Positions 1 through 9,695 of a stretch of DNA of 29,362 nt are shown here, in pieces. A program made the translations under genes and the position numbers. Numbering within the stretch: the first letter of the stretch is position 1; each line of letters starts with the position of its first letter. The notes beneath the pieces are model-generated. The model did not search any database. It was not told the origin of the DNA and saw only the letters and a list, made by a program, of their open reading frames with translations. Source of the DNA: Streptosporangium amethystogenes (GTDB lineage: Bacteria > Actinomycetota > Actinomycetes > Streptosporangiales > Streptosporangiaceae). Where the stretch lies: NCBI RefSeq assembly GCF_000721075.1, contig NZ_JOEQ01000052.1, positions 1 through 29,362 of the forward strand. Reading direction: 5' to 3'.

Positions 1-66
1 GTTAAGCTCTTCAGCGCCGATGGTACTGCACCGGGGACGGTGTGGGAGAGTAGGTCACCGCCGGAC
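1..66 (+). rRNA. rrf: 5S ribosomal RNA, 3' part
   Basis: The first 66 bases match the 3' half of an actinobacterial 5S rRNA: the GCGCCGATGGTACTGC segment, the GTGGGAGAGTAGG loop-E/helix-IV segment, and a closing GCCGGAC that would pair with the missing 5' end. The 5' part lies outside the window. An rRNA operon (16S-23S-5S) therefore probably lies immediately to the left. The exact 3' end is set by analogy and could be off by one or two bases. Confidence 0.93.
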
Positions 67-81
67 AATCTTTCATATGAG

Positions 82-115
82 GGCCCTCACCTTTCGGTGG
101 GGGCCTTCGTGCTTT
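82..115 (+). terminator. Terminator after 5S rRNA
   Basis: A 10-bp stem (82-91 with 96-105; one G-T pair) closes a TTTC loop and is followed by a T-containing tail (TTCGTGCTTT). It sits about 15 nt after the mature 5S end, which is the expected place for the rRNA operon terminator. Confidence 0.8.
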
Positions 116-144
116 CCGAGGGGGTTCCGGAAGGGGCTTACCGG

Positions 145-178
145 GGCTCCCGCCAGTCGGTGGGAGCCTTTCTGTTTT
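145..178 (+). terminator. Second, T-tailed terminator of the rRNA operon
   Basis: Stem 145-154 pairs with 159-168 around the loop AGTC (one G-T pair), followed by TTTCTGTTTT. It is the second of two hairpins in tandem, a common arrangement at the end of rRNA operons. It also lies downstream of the convergent PhzF-family gene, so it may work on both strands. Confidence 0.82.
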
Positions 179-246
179 GACGACTTCATGGGGACCGGGA
201 GCCACCGGCCGGCCAGAGGCCACGGATCCGAGGAAGGGGACAGGAT

Positions 247-1035
247 CTAGGCGTGGAGCTCGCCGGAGAGCACGGTCACCGCGCGTCCCGCCAGCTCCAC
301 CCGGTCGCCCCGTACGGTCGTGCGGACCACGCCTCCGCGCTGCGACAGCTGGGCACCCACCAGGCTGTCGGAACCGAGCCTGGCCGACCAGTAGGGAGCG
401 AGCGCGCAGTGGGCGGAGCCCGTCACCGGGTCCTCAGGAACTCCGACGCGGGGGGCGAAGAAGCGGGAGACGTAGTCGGCGCCCTGTCTGGATGCCCGAG
501 CCGTCACGATGACTCCCCGCACGTCGACGGCCTCCAGGGCGCGGAAGTCCGGGGCCGCGGCGAGCACGGCGTCCTCGGACTCGACCTCGATGAGATAATC
601 CCAAACATTTTTTCCTCCCCAAACAGGTTTAACTCCGAGCGCATCGATCAGTCCTCCGGGAAGGGGCGTCTCTTGGAGTACTTTTGCCGGGAAATCCATG
701 CTGATTAAACCTGATTTATCCCTGGTCACGGACAGGATTCCACTCTTCGTTGAGAATTCGAGGGTTTCTGGGACCGTTCCCGTGGAATACAGCACATGCG
801 CCGTAGCCAGGGTGGCATGCCCACAGAGGGTCACCTCGGTCATCGGCGTGAACCAACGGAGCGAGTACGGTCCGCCGTCCTCCGCTTCGAGCAGGAAGGC
901 TGTCTCGGAGTGCCGCATCTCCGCCGCGACGGACTGCATCCAGGTGTCAGGGACTGGATTGCCGAGTACGCAGACCCCGGCAGGGTTACCCTTGAAAAAT
1001 TCATCGGTAAACGAATCGACCGTGTAGACGAGCAT
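247..1035 (-). CDS. PhzF family isomerase/epimerase
   Basis: This 262-residue protein belongs to the PhzF (diaminopimelate-epimerase-fold) family. The N-terminus reads VDSFTDEFFKGNPAGV, followed by MRHSETAF with the family's catalytic Glu (E44). The second half has the mirrored EDPVTGSAHCALAPYW signature near residue 200, where glycine-rich loops bind the substrate. Family length is about 260-300, so it appears complete. Most such stand-alone cytosolic proteins have no known substrate; only true PhzF makes phenazine precursors, and no phz genes are nearby. The ATG has no ribosome-binding site, and a TANNNT box lies six bases upstream, suggesting a leaderless mRNA. It is divergent from the sepF-like gene. 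The family call is firm; the substrate is unknown. Confidence 0.9.
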   Translation of the reverse strand: MLVYTVDSFTDEFFKGNPAGVCVLGNPVPDTWMQSVAAEMRHSETAFLLEAEDGGPYSLRWFTPMTEVTLCGHATLATAHVLYSTGTVPETLEFSTKSGILSVTRDKSGLISMDFPAKVLQETPLPGGLIDALGVKPVWGGKNVWDYLIEVESEDAVLAAAPDFRALEAVDVRGVIVTARASRQGADYVSRFFAPRVGVPEDPVTGSAHCALAPYWSARLGSDSLVGAQLSQRGGVVRTTVRGDRVELAGRAVTVLSGELHA

Positions 1036-1041
1036 GACGCG

Positions 1042-1071
1042 ATGCTAGCGGCGCTGGAGATATCAGTTGAA
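1042..1071 (-). promoter_or_regulatory. Putative promoter of the PhzF-family gene (leaderless)
   Basis: On the minus strand a TTCAAC hexamer (1066-1071) lies 18 nt from TAGCAT (1042-1047), which fits the actinobacterial TANNNT -10. Only six bases (CGCGTC) separate the -10 from the ATG at 1035, so transcription would start at or next to the A of the start codon. The -35 match is weak. Confidence 0.45.
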
Positions 1072-1076
1072 GTCGA

Positions 1077-1111
1077 GTCAGGGGATCGGGCAAAGTCAGG
1101 GATCGGGCAGA
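1077..1111. repeat. Short tandem direct repeat, two copies
   Basis: An 18-base unit (1077-1094) is followed directly by a 17-base copy (1095-1111). Both share GTCAGG and GATCGGGCA, and one G is lost in the second copy. It lies in the intergenic region between the divergent PhzF-family and sepF-like genes. It could be two binding sites for a regulator or simply a slippage product. Confidence 0.55.
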
Positions 1112-1241
1112 CCAGTGCGGTAGCCGTACAAAGTGGAAATAAGCGCTGGGCGTGTCGCATGGCGAACTTCAATTCGTCGGTTACCGTCCAAGATGTAGGG
1201 ACAGGCCGGGTACGGCGTGGTCCTGGCGAAAGGACGAGCCG

Positions 1242-1628
1242 ATGGGGGCAGTGCGCAAGGTGGCAAGCTACCTTGGTCTGGGCGGGGCCGAGCAGTATGA
1301 CGAGTCCTACGACTATGAGGATGAGGTCGAGGGCGAGGACTGGCAGTCTGCCTCGGAGCGCGCGGCCAAGCGCTGGCACGCGATGAACGAGCCCTCACGA
1401 ATCGTGATGCTCACCCCGATGAAGTACAACGACGCACCGGTCATCGGACAACACTTTCGCGAGGGTCAGACGGTCATCATGGACGTCAGCGGGATGAGCA
1501 CCGCCGAGGCCACGAGGATGGTCGACTTCGTCGCCGGGCTGGCGTACGGCTGCGAAGGGCGTATCGAGCGGATCGCGGAGAAGGTCTTCCTACTGGCCCC
1601 TGCCGAGGTGGAGATCACCAACGGGTGA
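1242..1628 (+). CDS. sepF: SepF-like cell division protein
   Basis: A 128-residue SepF-family protein. The first 13 residues (MGAVRKVASYLGL) form the short amphipathic membrane-binding helix typical of SepF. An acidic linker follows (DESYDYEDEVEGED, 20-33). The SepF core domain (about 50-125) contains VMLTPMKYNDAPVIGQHFREGQTVIMD and the MVDFVAGLAYGCEGRIERI helix. SepF tethers FtsZ to the membrane at the septum. The ATG at 1242 is preceded by AAAGGA seven bases upstream. The gene stands alone, not in the division cluster beside ftsZ/ylmE, so it is more likely one of the extra SepF-like paralogues known in actinomycetes than the main SepF. It is short for the family, because the linker is short. 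Confidence 0.9.
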   Translation: MGAVRKVASYLGLGGAEQYDESYDYEDEVEGEDWQSASERAAKRWHAMNEPSRIVMLTPMKYNDAPVIGQHFREGQTVIMDVSGMSTAEATRMVDFVAGLAYGCEGRIERIAEKVFLLAPAEVEITNG

Positions 1629-1648
1629 TCCGGCGGCGGCCTGGATGT

Positions 1649-1673
1649 GCGGGGTCCGAGAGATCGGCCCCGC
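1649..1673. terminator. Bidirectional hairpin terminator
   Basis: GCGGGG and CCGA (1649-1654, 1656-1659) pair with TCGG and CCCCGC (1664-1673), leaving one bulged T and a GAGA tetraloop. It lies 20 bases after the sepF-like stop and between convergent genes, so it may serve both. There is no U-tract, which is usual in high-GC actinomycetes. Confidence 0.6.
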
Positions 1674-1746
1674 CACGGTCGTGCGGCCGAGCGGGCGGCA
1701 CGTCGGCGGTGCGGGGGCGGCGAGAACGCCCGGTGAACGGAGCCGG

Positions 1747-3201
1747 TCAGCCCGCCCGGGGACCCCTGCGGAGCAGCCGGGTGAGTTCGGCCAGGTCGGA
1801 GGCCGCTGTCTTGATCCGGCCCTCCGACTCGCGAGCGTGGTCATGCAGGGCCCATACCGCACCCTGAGCGAGCTCCCTGAGCTCGGACAGCTGTTTGACG
1901 ACGTATTCGGCGTCCGCCCGTTCACGCCTGCGCCTGCGCCACAGCAGGTAGCCGCCCGCCGCGGCCGGTAGCGGCGCGAGCAGCGCGAGCGGAAGGACGG
2001 GCAGGACCAGCGCGACCACCAGGATCACCGGGGCGAGGGCGAGTAGCCCGTAGGCCGCCCAGGGCCGGCCGCGGACCGGCGTGCCCTCGGTGACGATGCG
2101 TTCCTCGGCGGCGCCCAGCGAATCGGGGTCCGGTCCCTCGGGGCGGAGTGTCACGCGGTGGCCGAGGATCGGCATGGTGACCGACTCGGGAGCCTCGGCC
2201 TGGGTGGCCTCGGCGAGCTTCTCCGCCGCGGACCGCACGATGGGCGCGGCCACATGCAGCGCGATCGCGGCCAGGTAAGGATGGGAGCCCGGGTGCAGAT
2301 CGCTGAGAAGGTGGCTGGTGAGCGGTCTCATCGGCCTCTCGGGGGTGCCGGAACCCATCAGCTGGCGGAGCACGGTCAGCGGCTCGTCCTCGCTCCACAC
2401 GACCGTCGCCTCGCCGGAGCGGTCGGTCTGCGCGGCCTCAAGGAGCGCGAGATCACCCAGGCCGGTTCCGGTCCCGTCGCCCGCTCCGGGGGCGTTCTCG
2501 CGGGTCGGGGCGCTCTCCCGGGCCGAGGTGATCTCGGCGCAGCGGTCGCGCAGGTGGGCCAGCCTGGCGGCGGCCTGTACCGGAACGGCGAGCTCCGGGA
2601 GTTCGGCGAGTTCCGCGAACCCGGCCAGAGCCGGTGACACGACGGTCGAGGGCTCGTCGGGGATCAGGGCGCGCAACCACAGGTCGGGCTCGGATGCCGG
2701 GGACGCGGCCACCGCGTCGAGTCTGCGGAGAACGAAGATCTTTCCCGCCGGGCCGTACGCCCCGCGGGCGGCGGCGAGCCAGAGAGCCCGCTGGCCGTGG
2801 GTCACCGGGCGGTCCAGGGACAGGTCCCCGAAGGCGCTGCCGAGCCAGGAGGCGTGGATGCGGTCGCCCTGGCCGGCGACGGCGAGTGCGAGGCAGAGGA
2901 AGAGCGCGGTCCGCCGCTCGTCGCGCTGGGCGGCGCGGGCCAGAGGTTCGAGCGCCTCCTCGCCGCGCATGAGCAACACCAGGGCCTCGATGGCCGGAGC
3001 CAGCCAGTGGTCGGACATGTCCGCGAAACCGGTCGGCAGCTCGCCGGGGACGGTGCCGGTGGCCAGGTCGGTGAGGAGCGCATCGGCACAGCGGTGCAGC
3101 TCTGTCCCGGCCTGCGGATTCGCGGTCAGGTCCGTGCTCAAGGCAGAGAACTCCCCGAAGTTGTGACCGATGACCGCGCCAGCGTATTGCGCTTCGGACA
3201 T
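1747..3201 (-). CDS. Membrane-anchored protein of unknown function
   Basis: I do not recognise this 484-residue protein. Residues 1-370 look soluble and mostly helical, rich in Ala, Leu, Glu and Arg, with a low-complexity hydrophilic stretch near residue 235. A long hydrophobic segment at about 385-421 could form two closely spaced transmembrane helices or a hairpin. It ends in a basic RRRRR stop-transfer motif, followed by a charged helical, possibly coiled-coil tail of about 60 residues. There is no signal peptide, so the N-terminal domain is probably cytoplasmic. I chose the ATG at 3201 because longer versions run into argS and the hairpin at 3234-3276. It is the last gene of the plsX-ATPase-argS block, but the hairpin may separate it. 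No function is assigned. Confidence 0.75.
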   Translation of the reverse strand: MSEAQYAGAVIGHNFGEFSALSTDLTANPQAGTELHRCADALLTDLATGTVPGELPTGFADMSDHWLAPAIEALVLLMRGEEALEPLARAAQRDERRTALFLCLALAVAGQGDRIHASWLGSAFGDLSLDRPVTHGQRALWLAAARGAYGPAGKIFVLRRLDAVAASPASEPDLWLRALIPDEPSTVVSPALAGFAELAELPELAVPVQAAARLAHLRDRCAEITSARESAPTRENAPGAGDGTGTGLGDLALLEAAQTDRSGEATVVWSEDEPLTVLRQLMGSGTPERPMRPLTSHLLSDLHPGSHPYLAAIALHVAAPIVRSAAEKLAEATQAEAPESVTMPILGHRVTLRPEGPDPDSLGAAEERIVTEGTPVRGRPWAAYGLLALAPVILVVALVLPVLPLALLAPLPAAAGGYLLWRRRRRERADAEYVVKQLSELRELAQGAVWALHDHARESEGRIKTAASDLAELTRLLRRGPRAG

Positions 3202-3233
3202 CCCCGCGGGGAGGCGCGCCGAACATGACTTTG

Positions 3234-3276
3234 CCAGATGATCGCCTTTGATTTCCCAATAAAGACGATCATCTGG
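3234..3276. promoter_or_regulatory. Inverted repeat between argS and the downstream gene
   Basis: A perfect 11-bp inverted repeat (CCAGATGATCG at 3234-3244, CGATCATCTGG at 3266-3276) is extended inward, after one mismatch, by CTTT/AAAG. It lies nine bases after the argS stop and 33 bases before the next start. Its AT-rich interior is unusual here. It could be a terminator for argS or an operator for the downstream gene. No T-tract follows on the minus strand. Confidence 0.6.
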
Positions 3277-3284
3277 TGGACAGG

Positions 3285-5023
<1,739 letters not shown>

Positions 5024-5027
<4 letters not shown>

Positions 5028-7432
5028 GTTCCAAGGGTAGCGGTTGACCGATCCTGAACCGATTGGATATCACCCTGGCCGGGCCTGGTACGGCGGGATC
5101 GCATGACCGCGAAGACGCCGGTCAGCACGGCCCCCGCGGCGACGCCGAGCCCGGCCGCGACTCCGCCCGAGGCGACGTCGCGGAGGGTGAGCGCGAAGAA
5201 CTCGCGGGTGAACGGGATGGCGAGGGTGAGGGCGAACAGTCCGGCCATGGAGCCCACGAGCGCGACCCGCCACCAGACGTACGGGCGGGCGATGAGGGCC
5301 AGCACCCACCAGGCGGCGACGAACAGCGTGATCACCGCCGAGGTGCGGCTCTCCGCCAGGGTGGCGGCCCCGCTCTGGGCGATCCAGTACGACAGGTAGA
5401 CGGCGGTGGCGCAGATGATCCCGGCGGGGACCGCCAGCCGGAGCACGCGTGGTACGAAGCCGCTCCTGGCGCGCTCGTTGCTCGGCGCGAGCGCGAGGAA
5501 GAACGCGGGGACGCCGATCGTCAGCGCGTTGATCAGTGTGGAGTGCCGGGGGGCGAACGGGAAGGCGAGCCCGGTGACCCCGGTGATCAGGGAGAGCACG
5601 ATCGCGTAGAAGGTCTTGGTGAGGAAGAGGCCGGCGACCCGTTCGATGTTGGCCAGCACCCGCCTGCCCTCGCCCACCACGGAGGGCAGGCCGGCGAAGC
5701 TGTCGTTCATCAGTACGATCTGGGCGACCGCCCGGGTGGCGCCGCTGCCGGAGCCCATCGCCACGCCGAGGTCGGCGTCCTTGAGCGCGAGCACGTCGTT
5801 GACGCCGTCGCCGGTCATCGCGACCGTGTGCCCGCGGGACTGGAGCGCGCCGACGAACAGCCGTTTCTGGTGCGGGCTGACCCGGCCGAAGACGGTGTTG
5901 GCCTCCATGATCTCGGCGAGCTTCTCGGGGTTGTCGTCCGGCAGGGTACGGGCGTCCACCGCGCGCTCCCCACCGGGGATGCCGACAGAGGTGGCGATGG
6001 CCGACACCGACTCGGGGTTGTCGCCGGAGATGACCTTGACGGTGACGCCCTGTTCGGCGAAGTAGGCGAGGGTCTCGGCCGCCTCGGGACGAACGCGCTG
6101 CCTGAGCACGACGATGGCCGCGGCCTCGACGGTGCCGAGGTCGTCGGGGTCGCGCAGCGAGGCGACCCTCCCCAGGGCGAGCACCCGCAGACCGGTGGCG
6201 GCGAGGGCCCCTGCCTCGGTGTACGCCGGGGTGCCGGGAGGCAGGAGGACGTCGGGGGCGCCCAGGACCCAGCAGCCGTGCCCGTCGAACCCGGCACCGC
6301 TCCACTTGCGGGCCGAGGAGAAGGGGATCTTGGCGGCGACGGTCCAGCCTGGGGAGTCGGGGTAGCGGGTCTGGATGGCCCGGGCCGTGGGGTTGGGGTC
6401 GGGGTCGAGGTTGGCCAGCGCGCCCAGCGCCTCGGGCACGGGCAGGTCGTCGCGGAGCCTGCGGACCTCACCGAGCTCCATGCCGCCCGAGGTGAGCGTG
6501 CCGGTCTTGTCGAGGCAGAGAGTGTCGACCCGGGCCAGGATCTCGATCGCGGGGAGCTCCTGGACCAGGCAGCGGCGCCTGCCCAGCCGGATCACGCCGA
6601 CGGCGAAGGCGATGCTGGTCATCAGGACCAGGCCCTCGGGGATCATGGTGACGATGCCCGCGACCGTGCTGGTGACCGCCTCGCCGATGCCGGTCCGCCT
6701 GCTGACCTGGCTCCAGGTGAGCAGGGCACCGATCGGGATGACCAGCCAGGTCACGTACTTGATGAACCGGGTGATGCCGTCGCGCAGCTCCGAGTGGGAC
6801 AGGCTGAACGCGCTGGCCTCCTCGGCGAGTCTGGCCGCGTAGGCGTCACCGCCCACCCTGGTCGCGATGTAGGAGCCCCGGCCGGCGACCACGAAGCTGC
6901 CGGACAGGACCTCGTCGCCCGGCAGCTTGTGCACCGGGTCGGCCTCGCCGGTGAGCAGGGACTCGTCCGCCTCCAGCCCGTCGGAGTCAACGGTCTCGCC
7001 GTCGACCAGCAGCTGGTCGCCGGGCGCGAGCAGGACGAGGTCGCCGAGCACCACCTGCCGGGGCGGGATCGCGGTCTCCGAGCCGTCCCTGCGGACCTTG
7101 ACCGGAGCCTCGTTGACGATCGCGAGCCGGTCGAGGGTGCGCTTGGCGCGGAGCTCCTGGACGATGCCGATGCCCGCGTTGGCCACGATCACCAGGCCGA
7201 AGAGGCCGTCCTTCCACTCCCCGAAGATCATGATCAGCACCCAGAGCACGCCGATCACCCCGTTGAAGAGGGTGAGGACGTTGGCCCTGAAGATCGCCGA
7301 GACCGATCTGCTCGATCGGCGCCTGATGTCGTTGACCTGCCCGAGGGCCACGCGCTCGGCGACCTCCGCCGAGGTCAGCCCGCGCTGTGTCACCTGCTCC
7401 ACACGGCCCCCTGCCGATCGACTGGGACTCAA
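5024..7432 (-). CDS. CtpE-like P-type (HAD-IC) cation-transporting ATPase
   Basis: An 802-residue P-type ATPase. It has the actuator loop TGEA (161-164, in place of TGES), PEGL in the fourth transmembrane helix (265-268), the phosphorylated Asp in DKTGTLT (D308), and the hinge motif GDGVND (541-546). It is followed by DADLGVAMGSGSGATRAVAQ, which strongly resembles mycobacterial CtpE. About six C-terminal membrane helices follow. CtpE has been linked to calcium uptake; PEGL is also typical of Ca/Mn-type pumps, but the ion here is inferred. The metal-binding N-terminal domains of copper/zinc pumps are missing. The start is uncertain: the longest form uses TTG at 7432 without a clear ribosome-binding site, and GTG at 7402 (after AGGGGG) and 7393 are alternatives. 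It lies downstream of plsX on the same strand, about 130 bases away. Confidence 0.92.
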
Positions 7433-7561
7433 GGGTACGCGGGGTCGGAGAATTCGGTGGAATACGTCACCTGATGCGCCGCAAATATCACCGCAGGTTG
7501 GTGGCGTGTTCGCGGAGGGTCACCGGGGGCGGCGCGGGTGCTGGACGGGGTTCGTGACACG

Positions 7562-8596
7562 TCACCAGAGGCGATGCGGGCGGGGGACGGCGGCGAGGCG
7601 CTCGCCGATGCGGTTCACCACGCCCTCGTGGGCCAGCTTGGCCGCGAGCACGCAGGCGGCACTCACCCCCTTGGCGTGTGAGGCGCCGTGCGCGATGACC
7701 ACGGTGCCGTTCAGTCCGAGCAGCACGGCCCCGCCGTGGACCTCGGGGTCGAGCCGCCGGTAAAGCTCCCTGATGCGTCTCTTCTGCAGCAGACCGCCCA
7801 CCCTGGCCGTCCGGCTCTCCCTGACCGTCTCACGGAGCTCGGCGAAGGCGTAGCGGACGCTGCCCTCCATGGTCTTGAGCGCCACGTTGCCGGTGAATCC
7901 GTCGGCGACGATGACGTCCACGGTACGGGTGAGCAGGTCGTGGCCCTCGACGTTGCCCGAGAAGTCGAGGCCGGGGGCGGCCGACAGCAGTTCGTGGGCA
8001 CGCTTGACGAGCTTGTTGCCCTTCTCCGGCTCGCTGCCGATGGTCAGCAGGCCGATCCTGGGGTTCTCGATGCCCAGGGCCGTCTCGGCGTAGGCGGCGC
8101 CGAGGTGCGCGAACTGCACCAGCATCTCGGGTTTGACCTCGGAGTTCGCCCCGGCGTCCAGCAGGATGGTCGGGGTGGGTCTGGTCGGCAGGGCGACGGC
8201 GATGGCGGGCCTGAGCACGCCGGGCTGGCCGCGGAGCCGGAGCTTTCCGGTGGCCACGATCCCGGCGGTGGACCCGGCGGAGACCACGGCGCAGGCGTCA
8301 CCCCGCCGGACGAGGTGGCAGGCGACGGCGATGCTGGAGCGCGGGCGGCGCAGGCTGGCGAGGGCACCCTCGTCCATGGCCAGCGCCTCCTCGGCCCGGA
8401 CGATCGGGATCTCGGCGGTCGCGTCGTGGTCGGAGAGCGCCTCGGACAGCGGGCGGGGGGCGCCGACGAGCACAATGGAGATCCCGTGCTCTCGCACCGC
8501 CCGCACGGCTCCCGCCACGATCTCGTCGGGGGCGTGGTCACCGCCCATCGCGTCAAGGGCGATCGGCATGGTGCCGGGAGCATTGGTCTCAGGCAA
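7562..8596 (-). CDS. plsX: Phosphate acyltransferase PlsX
   Basis: PlsX converts acyl-ACP and phosphate to acyl phosphate, the acyl donor for glycerol-3-phosphate acylation in membrane lipid synthesis. The 344-residue protein starts with the family signature IALDAMGGDHAP and continues with DAGANSEVKPEMLVQFAHLGAAYA, VGLLTIG-type GLLTIGSEPEKGN, VIVADGFTGNVALKTMEG, and a C-terminal GGAVLLGLNGTVVIAHGAS. I prefer the TTG start at 8596 because GAGGTGA lies four bases upstream; an in-frame ATG at 8629 has no such site and another ATG is at 8569. It is not beside rpmF, fab or rnc genes as in many bacteria. Confidence 0.93.
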   Translation of the reverse strand: MPETNAPGTMPIALDAMGGDHAPDEIVAGAVRAVREHGISIVLVGAPRPLSEALSDHDATAEIPIVRAEEALAMDEGALASLRRPRSSIAVACHLVRRGDACAVVSAGSTAGIVATGKLRLRGQPGVLRPAIAVALPTRPTPTILLDAGANSEVKPEMLVQFAHLGAAYAETALGIENPRIGLLTIGSEPEKGNKLVKRAHELLSAAPGLDFSGNVEGHDLLTRTVDVIVADGFTGNVALKTMEGSVRYAFAELRETVRESRTARVGGLLQKRRIRELYRRLDPEVHGGAVLLGLNGTVVIAHGASHAKGVSAACVLAAKLAHEGVVNRIGERLAAVPRPHRLW

Positions 8597-8668
8597 GCGG
8601 TCACCTCGTGCGGGATGGTTTGTCCGCATCGTAGGCGGCCCCGGGACCGGAATGTTCCGCCGGGGGGA

Positions 8669-9241
8669 TCAGGGAGTGCCGGGGAGATTCCAGTCGGTTC
8701 TCTCCCGGGAAACGATGATCTTCCCGAAGGTGGCCCGGCCGACGACCCGGATGACCGGGGAGCCCTCGCCGCCCCGGCCACCCGAGACGTGTCTCTTGGC
8801 GAACATGCCGCTGACCTCGTCGATGACGTGGGCGTTCTCCGGAACCCTGACGATCAGCTTGCCGCAGAGGGAGTTGACCTCCAGGGTGATCTCCCGGCCG
8901 GGGAGCACGGCCTCGGACAGGTCGACGATCAACGCGCCGAAGGTGGCGCTCAGCGTGGTGTGCCGCCCGGCGAGCCAGCGCCCGCCACGCACGACCTTGC
9001 TGAAGACGGCCCCGACCTGCTGCCGCTCGGTGGCGGATTCGCGGCCGGAGGCCACGACGTCGGGCAGGTCGCCGGTGAGGGGGGCGAGTTCGTCCACGGT
9101 GACGGCGCGGTAGGCGATGTCCAGGCGGTCGGCGTGCTCGACGCTGGTCAGGCGGCCGGTGGCGAGCGCCTCGCCCAGCACCGCGGCCACGCGGTCGCGA
9201 TCGGCGTCGGAGGCGCGCAGAACGGGGTGATGAGACGTCAT
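8669..9241 (-). CDS. DUF1707 and LiaF-like domain protein
   Basis: A 190-residue protein. Residues 8-60 (LRASDADRDRVAAVLGEALATGRLTSVEHADRLD...) are a clear DUF1707 (SHOCT-like) domain, common and often multi-copy in actinomycetes. Residues from about 85 onward resemble the beta-helical C-terminal domain seen in LiaF-type cell-wall-stress proteins (LSATFGALIVDLSEAVLPG, VNSLCGKLIVRVP). There is no transmembrane segment or signal peptide. Function is unknown; a role in envelope-stress sensing is only an analogy. The ATG lacks a ribosome-binding site and has TACACT six bases upstream, so the mRNA may be leaderless. The gene ends 72 bases upstream of the plsX start, on the same strand. Confidence 0.85.
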   Translation of the reverse strand: MTSHHPVLRASDADRDRVAAVLGEALATGRLTSVEHADRLDIAYRAVTVDELAPLTGDLPDVVASGRESATERQQVGAVFSKVVRGGRWLAGRHTTLSATFGALIVDLSEAVLPGREITLEVNSLCGKLIVRVPENAHVIDEVSGMFAKRHVSGGRGGEGSPVIRVVGRATFGKIIVSRERTDWNLPGTP

Positions 9242-9247
9242 GACGCG

Positions 9248-9253
9248 AGTGTA
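9248..9253 (-). promoter_or_regulatory. Putative -10 box of the DUF1707 gene (leaderless)
   Basis: TACACT on the minus strand fits TANNNT. It is separated from the ATG at 9241 by CGCGTC, the same six bases and spacing seen at the PhzF-family gene. No -35 is convincing; the upstream DNA is AT-rich and contains the palindrome GATATATC (9265-9272). Confidence 0.4.
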
Positions 9254-9297
9254 CGACTACTTAAGATATATCGCGAGACCTGTCCGACGTCTGTGGC

Positions 9298-9325
9298 GGC
9301 GGGGAGACCGGTTGGTCTCCCCGCC
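9298..9325 (-). terminator. Strong hairpin terminator after the 59-residue gene
   Basis: A perfect 12-bp stem (GGCGGGGAGACC at 9298-9309 with GGTCTCCCCGCC at 9314-9325) closes a four-base loop and can extend a few pairs outward. It lies directly after the stop of the small gene at 9329 and about 55 bases before the DUF1707 start. It lacks a U-tract. Confidence 0.75.
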
Positions 9326-9328
9326 GTC

Positions 9329-9508
9329 TCAGCGACCCGGGCGTCGCACGGAGGTGCGGCGGGCGATCTCAGCTTGGAGCCTGGCCATCTGCCAGTGCAG
9401 CTCGATGAGCTGCTCGGTGAGCTGGAGACGTGGAATCTCTGATGGGTCCTCGACGGACAGGTGGTCGATCGCGGTGGACAGCTCTCGCATCGCGCGCCCC
9501 CACTCCAT
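9329..9508 (-). CDS. Small helical protein of unknown function
   Basis: A predicted 59-residue protein (MEWGRAMRELSTAIDHLS... through RRTSVRRPGR). The sequence looks entirely helical, with heptad-like Leu/Ile spacing (LTEQLIELHWQMARLQAEIARR) and a basic tail. The ATG at 9508 is preceded by AAGGA seven bases upstream and is preferred over the in-frame ATG at 9544, which has no such site. It has its own strong hairpin terminator, which supports a real transcription unit. I do not recognise the family and assign no function. Confidence 0.62.
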   Translation of the reverse strand: MEWGRAMRELSTAIDHLSVEDPSEIPRLQLTEQLIELHWQMARLQAEIARRTSVRRPGR

Positions 9509-9695
9509 GACGGCTTCCTTGGATCGAAACAACGTTCGAATCATACCGGAACACCGAACACGCTGTCAGTCCATTGCCTCCTGTGTCACGCCCTGTCGAC
9601 CGGCCCCGTTTCCGCACGTGCCATGTCGTTGCGGGTCAGCGGCTACAAGCGGGTGATCGCCCCAGGTCAACCGGGAGCACGCGCGGAATACCGGG

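Noticed and set aside
247..1035. A phenazine biosynthesis locus
   Set aside because: PhzF-family proteins are widespread without phenazine production and no other phz genes are present.
5063..7474. An 803-codon open frame on the plus strand opposite the P-type ATPase
   Set aside because: It is a GC-driven shadow with Gly/Asp/Glu/His-rich composition and no domain signal, while the minus strand encodes a complete ATPase with all motifs.
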